A stretch of 64,000 bases of DNA from a bacterium (GTDB lineage: Bacteria; Zhuqueibacterota; QNDG01; DSAB01): the NCBI GenBank assembly GCA_011388275.1, contig DSAB01000121.1, positions 59,579-123,578 on the forward strand, given 5' to 3'. A program made the position numbers and the translations under genes. How positions within the stretch are numbered: the first letter of the stretch is position 1; every line of letters starts with the position of its first letter. The notes beneath the pieces were generated by a model. It saw only the letters and a program-made list of their open reading frames with translations, ran no database searches and was not told the DNA's origin. Positions 48,185 to 57,318 of the stretch are shown here, in pieces.

Positions 48185-48223
48185 ATTTACCCTCTTTTGA
48201 TAATTAAATTGAAAGGATGTGCC

Positions 48224-49813
48224 ATGAACCGGCTCAAACCCTTTGTTCTGTTCATCATAACGGGATGGCTGCTGATGTGTTCCCGTCCTTTTGGGACCAT
48301 AGAACAAATGGCCGATGCGCTATCTCTTCAGGAGATGCAGAGCGTCATGCAGTTTCTGGGCGATGATCTGCTCGAAGGAAGGGCGCCCGGAACTCGCGGA
48401 GGCATGCTGGCTGAAATCTACATGCAAAGTGTTTTCAAGCTTCTGGATCTTGAACCGTATGAGGGCAGTTATTTTCAGCCTTTCGGCCTGAAAGGTTATG
48501 CTCTGGAGAAATTATCGGGACAATTCGGGAGCCGGGAGCTGCATTATCAGCACGATGTGGTCGGCAGTTACACCCGGGATGCAGCCACTTTTTCCCTGGA
48601 AGGCGGAGTGGTGTTCGCCGGCTATGGAATCGTATCCGAAGATTGGGACTGGAACGACTATAAGGGCGTTTCCGTTCAGGACAAGATACTCCTGGTTCGT
48701 GTCAATGAACCCGGTAAGGATGATCCTGAACTTTTTGAAGGAGAGGCTTTGACCTATTACGGACGGTGGACGTATAAAATCGAAGAGGCCGCACGTCAGG
48801 GTGCCCGGGGAATCTTGCTGATCCATACAGACGAAACCGCCGGATATGGCTGGCATGTGGTGCAAAATTCCTGGAGCGGCGAGGAGGTGTATCTGCCCTC
48901 TACGCTGGAAAATCCGCTCCGCTTCAGGGGGTGGATCCGGGAAGAGCTGCTCAGGGATGTTTTACAGGAACAGAATATTTCCCTGGACGCGCTCTACGCC
49001 GTGTCCGAAACACGGGAGTTCAAGCCGACCGGACTGGGTATCAACATCGAGCTGACCGGCAGGAACCGTTTTCGTAAATTTGAAACACGCAATGTGGTGG
49101 CGGTTATTCGGGGATCCGATCCGCGCTACAGGGACCGGTCGGTTGTTCTCAGCGCTCATATCGATCATCTGGGCATGAATCCGCAACTGTCAGGCGATTC
49201 CATATTCAACGGCGCCATTGACAACGGTTCAGCAGTCACTTCCATGGTCGCGGCCGCCAAAATTTTAAAGGCTTTTGAAAAAGACCTGAAGTATTCAGTC
49301 ATTCTTCTGGCATGTCAGGCGGAGGAATCGGGCCTGCTGGGGTCCCGATATTTTGCCGAATCGATCGATCCCGAAAAAATCGTGGCCAATATCAATTTTG
49401 AATCGACACCGGTTTGGGAAGCGGCAACGGATTTCATGGCGGTCGGCGCGCGGTATTCCACGCTGGATGATATCATCGAACGGATTGTTCACGATCAGGG
49501 TCTGGAGTATTCCTCATTTTCAATGTCCAACCAGGGCTTTTTCTACCGTTCGGATCAATTCAGTTTCGCCCGCCGTGGAATACCCGCGGTCTGGCTTTCG
49601 GCCGGCGAGAAATATGTGTCCGGAGAAAATCGGATCCGTGATTTTTTCCTGGGTGACTACCACACCGTCAATGACGAGTTTGATGAAAGCTGGACCCTGG
49701 AGAGCACCCGTCAGACAATCAAAATGGCCGTGCTTCTGGTTGACTACCTCAACCGGCATCGTCCGAATCTCGAATGGAAGGGGAAGATGACCTTCCCCGT
49801 AGACGAGCCCTGA
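48224..49813 (+). CDS. M28 family metallopeptidase lipoprotein with PA domain
   Basis: FIITGWLLMCSRPFG; VVLSAHIDHLGM, FNGAIDNGSAVTSMV, ACQAEESGLLGSRYF. Confidence 0.88.
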   Translation: MNRLKPFVLFIITGWLLMCSRPFGTIEQMADALSLQEMQSVMQFLGDDLLEGRAPGTRGGMLAEIYMQSVFKLLDLEPYEGSYFQPFGLKGYALEKLSGQFGSRELHYQHDVVGSYTRDAATFSLEGGVVFAGYGIVSEDWDWNDYKGVSVQDKILLVRVNEPGKDDPELFEGEALTYYGRWTYKIEEAARQGARGILLIHTDETAGYGWHVVQNSWSGEEVYLPSTLENPLRFRGWIREELLRDVLQEQNISLDALYAVSETREFKPTGLGINIELTGRNRFRKFETRNVVAVIRGSDPRYRDRSVVLSAHIDHLGMNPQLSGDSIFNGAIDNGSAVTSMVAAAKILKAFEKDLKYSVILLACQAEESGLLGSRYFAESIDPEKIVANINFESTPVWEAATDFMAVGARYSTLDDIIERIVHDQGLEYSSFSMSNQGFFYRSDQFSFARRGIPAVWLSAGEKYVSGENRIRDFFLGDYHTVNDEFDESWTLESTRQTIKMAVLLVDYLNRHRPNLEWKGKMTFPVDEP

Positions 49814-49827
49814 GCGCGGAGCGAAGC

Positions 49828-50478
49828 ATGAAGAATCCCCTGCAAGAACGGATTGTCCCCTACAGGGGAAAGGATATCGTCGTCTATTTTCATGTGGATC
49901 GATGCACGCATGTCGCCGAATGCTTAAGCGGTCTTCCGGAGGTATTCAATACCTTTCAGCAGCCCTGGGTTCAGCCTGACAGAGCGGAGGCGGATCGGGT
50001 CGCACGGGTCATTCTCAAGTGCCCGACCGGTGCTCTGCATTTCAAACGGCTCGACGGCGGGTGGGAAGAGGAGCCGCCCGATACCAATCGAATCATCGTG
50101 ATTCCGGACGGGCCTTTTTACGTGTCGGCTGACGCAAGCCTGGTCTCCGATTCCGGGCAGTTGCTGCTGACCGATACCCGCCTGGCCCTCTGCCGCTGCG
50201 GGGCCTCACGACATTCACCTTTTTGCGACGGAATGCACGTTCTCGACGATTTCAAGGATGGACCGGATTGTCACTCTGAGCCGGCGGGTTCATCGAAACC
50301 GGGTCGGGGGAAATTAACCATTACGGTCAAGACCGGATTCCCCTATCGGGTTTCGGGACCCGTGACGGTCGAAGACGCCCGGAATCGACTTCTTTTCAGC
50401 GGAACACAGGTTGCTCTTTGCAGCTGCGGCAAATCCCGGAAGAAACCCTTTTGCGACGGGAGTCACCGGAAAGCCTGA
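49828..50478 (+). CDS. Divergent 4Fe-4S domain plus CDGSH iron-sulfur protein
   Basis: DRCTHVAECLSGLPEVF...KCPTGALHF followed by two CDGSH-type motifs: CRCGASRHSPFCDGMH and CSCGKSRKKPFCDGSH. Confidence 0.9.
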   Translation: MKNPLQERIVPYRGKDIVVYFHVDRCTHVAECLSGLPEVFNTFQQPWVQPDRAEADRVARVILKCPTGALHFKRLDGGWEEEPPDTNRIIVIPDGPFYVSADASLVSDSGQLLLTDTRLALCRCGASRHSPFCDGMHVLDDFKDGPDCHSEPAGSSKPGRGKLTITVKTGFPYRVSGPVTVEDARNRLLFSGTQVALCSCGKSRKKPFCDGSHRKA

Positions 50479-50718
50479 AGCGGCTTCTTCAAATGAAATC
50501 ACTCTTTTGTGACGGTTCGCACGCGAAAAAAAGACGATTTTTCAATGATGGTTTCAGAGAGCTGTTTCCAAACGGTAACAGACGGCAGTCTATTGCATTC
50601 GGTCTATATTGTTGTTATTCGCTATGGGTTTGCGGGGACCGGGGAAAGGAGGAGGCGTTAGCTGTATGTCGAAAGACACGGGTGTGCGCCTGCCAGCCGA
50701 TGAACCAAAGAGGACGGA

Positions 50719-51549
50719 TTGAACGAAAAAGAAAAATACGGCAGCCGGAATTCTTCCGGACGCATCGGCCTGGTGGGCCTTCCGCTGGATATCCATTCAT
50801 CGTACGCCTTCGGTCCGGCCAAGGCCCCGGCCATCATCCGCAAAGCCTTGAACTGTTCGTCCACCAATACCTGGTGTGAATCAAATGTGGATTCGGCCGA
50901 TATACTGGAAGACCGAGGAGACCTGCATCTGGAGGCGGAAGATCCCCTGGAGGCCATACGGCTGGCTATTGATAAAATGATCCGTGCCGGCTTCCGGCCA
51001 TTGTCTCTTGGAGGAGATCATTCCGTCACACTGCCGATTCTGCGGGCTCTGCAGACACGCTGGACCCGGCCGGCGATTCTGCATCTGGATGCGCATTCCG
51101 ATTTGTATGACACACTGAATGGCAACCGGTATTCACATGCATGCCCTTTTGCGCGTATCATGGAAGAAAAGCTGGCGTCAAGACTGGTGCAGGCAGGCAT
51201 TCGGACCCTGAACCGGCATCAGCGTGAACAAGCCCTTCGGTTTGAAGCGGAAATCCATGAGATGAAGGACTGGAATGGCGTTCCGGCTCTTCGGTTTGAC
51301 GGGCCGCTGTATATTTCTCTGGATATGGATGTTCTGGATCCGGCCTTCGCTCCGGGAGTTTCTCATCCTGAACCCGGGGGCTTGAGCACTCGAGAGGTCA
51401 TCCGCATCATTCAAAGCGTGGAAGCTCCCGTCATTGTTGGTGCGGATCTGGTTGAATACAACCCCGAGTTTGATTTTCAGGAAATCACAGCCAGAGCGGC
51501 CGCCAAGCTGGTCAAGGAACTGGCCGCCCGAATGGCCGCCCGGTATTGA
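50719..51549 (+). CDS. Agmatinase / arginase (ureohydrolase family)
   Basis: LGGDHSVTLP, LHLDAHSDLYD, LYISLDMDVLDPAFAPGVSHPEPGGLS. Confidence 0.92.
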   Translation: MNEKEKYGSRNSSGRIGLVGLPLDIHSSYAFGPAKAPAIIRKALNCSSTNTWCESNVDSADILEDRGDLHLEAEDPLEAIRLAIDKMIRAGFRPLSLGGDHSVTLPILRALQTRWTRPAILHLDAHSDLYDTLNGNRYSHACPFARIMEEKLASRLVQAGIRTLNRHQREQALRFEAEIHEMKDWNGVPALRFDGPLYISLDMDVLDPAFAPGVSHPEPGGLSTREVIRIIQSVEAPVIVGADLVEYNPEFDFQEITARAAAKLVKELAARMAARY

Positions 51550-51678
51550 CATTTTGGATATTCGCGTCGAGGGGCTTGTTGATGTCATCCGTAAGAATAA
51601 GTGACCGGCTGGAATGTTATTCCGACGGTGCTTAAAGAGGACAATGCGGGTTCAAATCCTTTCGAAAGAAGGCTGATT

Positions 51679-52689
51679 ATGAAAAGAGCAAGACGGTTTG
51701 TTTTGATTGGATACATTTTGTTTTGGGGAGCGTGCATTAAGGGGCCGACGAATAATCTGAATACGGAGAACGGTACTGAATGGCTATTTCAGGCAAACTT
51801 TTCATCGGATTTTTTAAAATCGATATTCTTCGTGACTCCCCAAACCGGATACATGGTCGGGTACAGTGAGATACAATGGAAAGCGACGATCTTTAAATCC
51901 ACAGACGGCGGGCAAACCTGGCAGAATCAGCGGATTGCCCAGGACAGCGAGATGCTCAACAGCGTGTATTTTATTGATGATCAGCGCGGCTGGGCGGTCG
52001 GGTCCGACGGCTTGATACTTCTGACAACCGATGGCGGTGAACAGTGGGCTCTCCAGGACAGCGGATGGGCCGCAAACTGGAATTCGGTCTTTTTTATCAA
52101 TGAATCCAGCGGATGGATTGTCGGAGACAGTATTCTGGTTACCGATGACGGCGGTCAGACCTGGAAAAGCCAGGATAAAGGGGTGAACGCCTTTATTTCG
52201 GATATCATGTTCATCGATGAACAGCGGGGATGGTGTGTGGGCGGTCAGGGCACCGTTCTCCTGACCCAAGACAGAGGCGCAACCTGGGTCCCCGCAGAGA
52301 GCGGAATTACGGAACTGCTGACAGCCGTTTACTTTGTCGATGCTTTCAATGGGTGGGCCGTAGGCTCCCGATCCACGGTGCTGACCACGGATGACGGCGG
52401 CCTGAACTGGACGCCGCAGTCCACCGCTTACGACGGTCATTCGACGGTTTTTGAGGATGTTTTTTTCCCGGATGATCAGTTCGGCTGGATTGTTGGAGAA
52501 GGTGCGGCCATGCTGAGGACCACGGACGGCGGGAGGACATGGAAGTATCAGAATGTCGGTCTTGTCGTTTCCTTTAACGGGGTTTATTTCGCGGATAAGG
52601 ATCATGGCTGGATTGTGGGCGGAGGATGGGCGAATGAATTATACGGCGTGGTGATGCGAACAAACAGCGGCAGCCGGATCGATGAATAG
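51679..52689 (+). CDS. YCF48 / BNR-repeat lipoprotein
   Basis: LIGYILFWGACIKG lipobox; repeats of the form GWAVGSDGLILLTTDGGEQW. Confidence 0.85.
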   Translation: MKRARRFVLIGYILFWGACIKGPTNNLNTENGTEWLFQANFSSDFLKSIFFVTPQTGYMVGYSEIQWKATIFKSTDGGQTWQNQRIAQDSEMLNSVYFIDDQRGWAVGSDGLILLTTDGGEQWALQDSGWAANWNSVFFINESSGWIVGDSILVTDDGGQTWKSQDKGVNAFISDIMFIDEQRGWCVGGQGTVLLTQDRGATWVPAESGITELLTAVYFVDAFNGWAVGSRSTVLTTDDGGLNWTPQSTAYDGHSTVFEDVFFPDDQFGWIVGEGAAMLRTTDGGRTWKYQNVGLVVSFNGVYFADKDHGWIVGGGWANELYGVVMRTNSGSRIDE

Positions 52690-52777
52690 AAAACAGCCTG
52701 GATTTGCGGAAAGAATGGCGGTATAAAACATCATTCGGTCATACCTTTCCGGCCGCATGAGCTCGATGAAAAACAAA

Positions 52778-52806
52778 AACGCCCTGAAGAACAACTTCAG
52801 GGCGTT
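52778..52806. terminator. Bidirectional intrinsic terminator between convergent genes
   Basis: Perfect 12-bp stem AACGCCCTGAAG-aacaa-CTTCAGGGCGTT flanked by A-rich and T-rich tracts. Confidence 0.93.
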
Positions 52807-52838
52807 CGTTTTTCATTCAATGGAAGTATTTCAACACG

Positions 52839-53483
52839 CTATCCTTCGATATCCAGAGACTTGTTCACCAGGATCAGCCTTTCCACACCGGTGACGGCTC
52901 TCAGCTCGTTGAGAAAGGATTCCCTGCTTTCAGGCGTGTTTTTCTTGAAAAGGACCATGTAGGTCACTTCCATATCCGGGGTTCCAGACGGCCGAACCAT
53001 GTTGATCAGCGTGGTTTCCGCGATATACTTTTTTAAGATGGACTCTATGGGGCCGTCCTGGGCCTCCTGTTTTTTAATCATTTTTAACAGATAATCAACC
53101 TTTTGGGTGGATCCGAAATTGATCTTGTAAATAAAAAAGAACATGATATTGATAAATATCGCCGCCACAATCGCGATTTCGAAGTTTCTTGTTCCAACAG
53201 CCATGCCGATTGCCAGGGCGTAGAAGACGAAACCGATATCCAGCGGGTCTTTGAGCGGTGTCCGGAAACGGATGATGGATAACGCTCCCACGAGCGTGAA
53301 AGCTCGGGCAACGTTGTCACGAATGACCAGCATGACAACACAGGTAACAACTGTGAGCATGACCAGATTTTTGATATACGCCTGAGAATGCGAAAACCCG
53401 CGTTTGGTGAAGTGGTAGGTCGTAGCAATGAACATTCCGAGCAGGAAGGCCACAAACATGGTGACGACATACGAAACAATCAT
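52839..53483 (-). CDS. DUF4956 domain-containing membrane protein
   Basis: TM protein with FTLVGALSIIRFRTPLKDPLDIGFVFYALAIGMAVGT. Confidence 0.88.
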   Translation of the reverse strand: MIVSYVVTMFVAFLLGMFIATTYHFTKRGFSHSQAYIKNLVMLTVVTCVVMLVIRDNVARAFTLVGALSIIRFRTPLKDPLDIGFVFYALAIGMAVGTRNFEIAIVAAIFINIMFFFIYKINFGSTQKVDYLLKMIKKQEAQDGPIESILKKYIAETTLINMVRPSGTPDMEVTYMVLFKKNTPESRESFLNELRAVTGVERLILVNKSLDIEG

Positions 53484-53543
53484 TTGATTTCTCCTTTATC
53501 GAAACCGTAAGCGAACGTGTTTACAGTGCTGGCTTTGAATCGC

Positions 53544-54275
53544 CTATTGACAAAACGCGGCGGCCCGATCCACGCCGCTGCAGTATTTGGAAATCGCCTC
53601 GAAATCCAGTCCCAGTTCCTTGACCATCTCATGAAGCCAGAAAGGCAGAAACGTGCGCACTTTTATTTCCAGTACGGTTTTCCCCGGAAAGATCAAAGTC
53701 CAGCCGGTCAGGTCTCTGGAAAGACCCGAATAAAACGACTGGCTCATAATCGACCGGTCAAACGTGACCCGGATCGTGTCATCGTTTTCCGCTATATAGG
53801 CTTCCCGTTCATACAGGATGAATGTTCTCGGTTCCAGAATATGCCGGTTGGTGTAGTAGATCAGCTCACGGGCAATAGCATGATCCGGATGAGAATCATC
53901 CATGAAGGCCGGTGACAGATTGAGAAACTGACGCTCCAGGTAGTTCTGAAAATCGCCATTTTTAAGTTTCATGCGGAGTTTGTCGATATGAAACATATCT
54001 CTTTTCTTGATCTCCGCGAAATAATAATCGGCGTTGAAAAAATCGGCGGAATAACATCGCATTCGGATTTTTCGGCGGTATTGGATGCCGGCCATTTTTT
54101 CATCATAATACAGCCGTGACGGACTGTCCAGATAGAGGGAGTTGACCATGTAACGGTATCCGGGGCAGTCCCGGGCGTAGGGATCGGGAATCAGGTGCCG
54201 CGAGATACATCCCATGATTTCCCGATATTGTTCAGTTGTGATGAAGTATTTAAATTCGTATCGGATGATCCGCAT
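53544..54275 (-). CDS. VTC-domain (polyphosphate polymerase-type) protein
   Basis: RIIRYEFKYFITTEQY, YMVNSLYLDSPSRLYYDEKMAGIQYRRKIRMR, FAEIKKRD, KTVLEIKVRTFLPFWL. Confidence 0.85.
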   Translation of the reverse strand: MRIIRYEFKYFITTEQYREIMGCISRHLIPDPYARDCPGYRYMVNSLYLDSPSRLYYDEKMAGIQYRRKIRMRCYSADFFNADYYFAEIKKRDMFHIDKLRMKLKNGDFQNYLERQFLNLSPAFMDDSHPDHAIARELIYYTNRHILEPRTFILYEREAYIAENDDTIRVTFDRSIMSQSFYSGLSRDLTGWTLIFPGKTVLEIKVRTFLPFWLHEMVKELGLDFEAISKYCSGVDRAAAFCQ

Positions 54276-57158
54276 TTACCAGATCCCCCTGTACGCGCCA
54301 TATCCCTTGATGGCGTATTCGGATCCGGATTTTAACAGGTATTTCAATCCGCTTTTATGGCTGGCTTCATCGAACTCAGGGGGTTCTGTTAATATTCTGT
54401 CTCCTTCAGCCCCGCCCCGGACTACAGACCGGGAAAGGATAAATGATGCCTCACAAAGATTTTCGATTTCCACTTCGTTTCCCCAAAGAATGCATCGGCT
54501 TACCCTGGCCGTGGGGCAGCCAAAATCATTTGACTTTTCGATTCCAAAAGAAAGACCCCTTTGATTATCGCAGATCGTGTTGTATCGTATCAGGGGGTTG
54601 GAGTCGTCTCTCACGGCGATTCCGTATTGGCCGCCGTAGATAAAGTTTTGCTCAACAACCGGGGATGATCGTTCGCTAATGTAAATACCTTTATTCCGGG
54701 GATGATCGATAAGGTTGCCGGAGATTTTCGGGTTGGAATTTACACAGGCAATGGCGGTATGACCGCTTTGTTGAATCTGGCAATGGGTGATTTCACCTTC
54801 GGAGGAATCATAGACAATCGCATCACTTTCAGGCGCAAGGATCCGGCACCGGATAAGACGAGTATTCGACCGTATCGTTTTGATGGCCGCGTCGGCCCGG
54901 ACACGTTCGAAATGAGTATTCATAGCGAAGATAGATCCATCATATACGGAAACGGCTCCCGTAAAATCCTGCTTGTCGATTCGGGCCATGCCCGCGTTTC
55001 GAACGATTACATGGGTAAGACGTGAAAAGGCTTTTGTCTGATGATAGATCAAAGATCCCCACGGTTTTTGTGGGTGGGAGCTTTCGAGAACAACGGGTTT
55101 TTCACGGGTTCCGGACATGTGGAGGATTCCCCGGACATAAATGGAAGCATCAGGAGCAATACGAAGCCGTGTGCCTGCTGAAAGGGTAACGACTGAATTG
55201 GAAGGAATACGCCAGGTTTCCGTCAGATGGTAATCTCCAGCGGGCAGGATATATATGTCACCGGAACCGATTTGCTCGAGAGCGCGACGGGGATCTGTTT
55301 TTTGTTTGGGCGTTTGGGCTGGAGTCCCGCTCTTGGTGGAATGGGTTGATTGTGCAGATTTGACAATCCAAAAGGATTGATATTGGGAATCCCGGATGAA
55401 ATATTCCGGTCGTATGGGTTTTCCGGTCACGGAGTTGCAGGCTTCCACTTCGATTCCTTCCTGGAGAATTTCGGAACCGGTTTCATGGTCCACTAAAAGG
55501 AACTGATAATAACGATGATGAGGCTGGACTTGATGGTAATATCCTTTATCCCAGTAATCGAAAAACTCATCGCGAATCACCTGTCGTCCGGGAAGCAGCG
55601 TGTAATCGACCGACAGTTCCAGAGTCGGTCCTTTTTGGTTGATAATGCGGCGCTCAACGGGGACTTCTTCATCCGCAGCGTCCCACACGCCGTTTCCGTT
55701 GGTATCAAGATACAGTCGAAATCGGTTCAGGTTTTTCGGGCTTTCCGAAAGGGAAATCCGGATCTTTTCCAGGTGCGCACCGGACTGGAGGCCGGTTCCC
55801 ATGGAGAGCATCAGGGTCTTGTGTGAAGACGCACGGAATGTGGCGGGATCGGCCGGTCCGGTTGAGACCCTTAGATCCGCTTTTTCCAGCTCCTTGAGTA
55901 TATACTCTGTCCGTTTTTGAATCCACTCATGCATCACCTTCTGCATGTTCTCAAAATCTTCGTTGGAAAAAACCCGGGTCGAGGCCTGCTTCAGATCATC
56001 GGTGTAAAGATAATATCGAATACGGTGAGCCATCTCCCGGGCCAGTTCCAGCTGAGTTTCCAGGGGCAGGACTTCCTGCAGGGTTTTCCAGAGAATTTGA
56101 TTCCGGGTTTCCACAAATTCCGGGATCTTGTTCAGCTGGAACAGGAGGCGGTTGTTGCACCAGTCCAGTTCCATTTCGATGGTTTTTCGGGGCTTGTGAT
56201 CCCAGTGGTCAAATCCGGCTAAATCCCAGGGGATCATCTGCATGCGCTGAATGGCGCTGTTATAAAAGATTTGAATGTTGTGAAGATTTTGATGGCCGCT
56301 GCCGCATATCAGGGCATTTGCCTGCCATGCCGCGACCTGATCAAGGTCCAGCAGGCGGCGAAGATGGTTCTCCATTTCATTGAAATCTGAATATGACAGA
56401 GCCTTGTTTAACCAGATGACTTCTTCCAAAGAATCATCTTTCTTGTTATGAATATTAATTTCCGGATAATTGTCGTCCTCATCTCCTTTATAGTAAAAGG
56501 GAAAAAGATGTCGGGCTCTTTCGGTAAATATATATCCGGTCAGACCGCTGCGGCTGAGAAAATGAGCGTCGAGGTCTTCATACAGAATGCGGACGCCTTC
56601 GTTGCGGCCGTTGATTTCCAGGCGGATGAAATCCCATTCGGGAACAATGAGTCCCATGCGGTCTGCGAACTCCCAGGAAAGAGGATCGATGATGACCCGA
56701 TGGGTTTCCGGCAGGTTCAGATTCAGTTCCCGGATTCCATTGAACAGTTTGTCATCAGGAAAACGAAGCCGAACGGATTTTCTGCGCCCTTTCCAATGTC
56801 TCGCGCCTCCCCGGCTGATGCGGATAGTGCATTCATAGGTCTGGTCATCAACGGTCAGTGTGGACGGAATTTGTTCGCGGTCACGGGTTTCTGTCAGAGT
56901 TTCGTTTATACGTCGCCATTCTGAAGGGGCAACGGTGACGCTGTATTTTTTAAGAGGGACCCGTTCAATGGTTTCCAGGGCAGGAAGTTCGGATTTCTTG
57001 AATGTTCGGGTGATTTCTGTCCAGGCGCTCTTGAATGTGTCTTTGGATACGGCCTGACGCACATATCCTTTCAAAGTCTGCCGATATCCATACACGATGG
57101 CAAAGGTTTGGAGAATCAGCAGAATGATCAATAAGGTAATAAGCTTGCGTTGAAACAT
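54276..57158 (-). CDS. CotH kinase family protein fused to a C-terminal parallel beta-helix domain
   Basis: N-terminal TM anchor; YECTIRISRGGARHWKGRRKSVRLRFPDDKLFNGIRELNLN, MIPWDLAGFDHW; C-terminal HxQ/N-type helix repeats (NSNPKISGNLIDHPRNKGIYISERSSPVVEQNFIYGGQYGIAV). Confidence 0.85.
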   Translation of the reverse strand: MFQRKLITLLIILLILQTFAIVYGYRQTLKGYVRQAVSKDTFKSAWTEITRTFKKSELPALETIERVPLKKYSVTVAPSEWRRINETLTETRDREQIPSTLTVDDQTYECTIRISRGGARHWKGRRKSVRLRFPDDKLFNGIRELNLNLPETHRVIIDPLSWEFADRMGLIVPEWDFIRLEINGRNEGVRILYEDLDAHFLSRSGLTGYIFTERARHLFPFYYKGDEDDNYPEINIHNKKDDSLEEVIWLNKALSYSDFNEMENHLRRLLDLDQVAAWQANALICGSGHQNLHNIQIFYNSAIQRMQMIPWDLAGFDHWDHKPRKTIEMELDWCNNRLLFQLNKIPEFVETRNQILWKTLQEVLPLETQLELAREMAHRIRYYLYTDDLKQASTRVFSNEDFENMQKVMHEWIQKRTEYILKELEKADLRVSTGPADPATFRASSHKTLMLSMGTGLQSGAHLEKIRISLSESPKNLNRFRLYLDTNGNGVWDAADEEVPVERRIINQKGPTLELSVDYTLLPGRQVIRDEFFDYWDKGYYHQVQPHHRYYQFLLVDHETGSEILQEGIEVEACNSVTGKPIRPEYFIRDSQYQSFWIVKSAQSTHSTKSGTPAQTPKQKTDPRRALEQIGSGDIYILPAGDYHLTETWRIPSNSVVTLSAGTRLRIAPDASIYVRGILHMSGTREKPVVLESSHPQKPWGSLIYHQTKAFSRLTHVIVRNAGMARIDKQDFTGAVSVYDGSIFAMNTHFERVRADAAIKTIRSNTRLIRCRILAPESDAIVYDSSEGEITHCQIQQSGHTAIACVNSNPKISGNLIDHPRNKGIYISERSSPVVEQNFIYGGQYGIAVRDDSNPLIRYNTICDNQRGLSFGIEKSNDFGCPTARVSRCILWGNEVEIENLCEASFILSRSVVRGGAEGDRILTEPPEFDEASHKSGLKYLLKSGSEYAIKGYGAYRGIW

Positions 57159-57195
57159 AATGTAACTCCCCGTCATGCAGGTGCAATGAATTTCT

Positions 57196-57224
57196 AATAT
57201 AAATATTCGCCGCTGTGTTGTCAA
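57196..57224 (-). promoter_or_regulatory. Sigma70-type promoter for the CotH-VTC-DUF4956 operon
   Basis: Minus strand TTGACA (57224..57219) - 17 nt - TATATT (57201..57196), about 40 nt upstream of the ATG. Confidence 0.75.
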
Positions 57225-57264
57225 TATGAAAAACACAGAGTAGAGAAATATAGCAAATTTCAGG

Positions 57265-57305
57265 CCTGATTCGAGGCGAAGCCGATCATGCCGAATCGAA
57301 TCAGG
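57265..57305 (-). terminator. Inverted repeat downstream of the S9 peptidase gene (possible terminator or 3' structure)
   Basis: CCTGATTCGA ... TCGAATCAGG, perfect 10-bp arms, 21-nt spacer; no good U-tract. Confidence 0.4.
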
Positions 57306-57318
57306 AGAACTTCGGCGG

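Noticed and set aside
51640-51670. GGGTTCAAATCC resembling a tRNA T-loop
   Set aside because: Flanking bases do not form a 5-bp T-stem and no anticodon, D-arm or acceptor stem could be traced upstream.
56448-56924. 158-aa plus-strand ORF opposite the CotH gene
   Set aside because: Antisense to a gene with strong motifs; no family signal.
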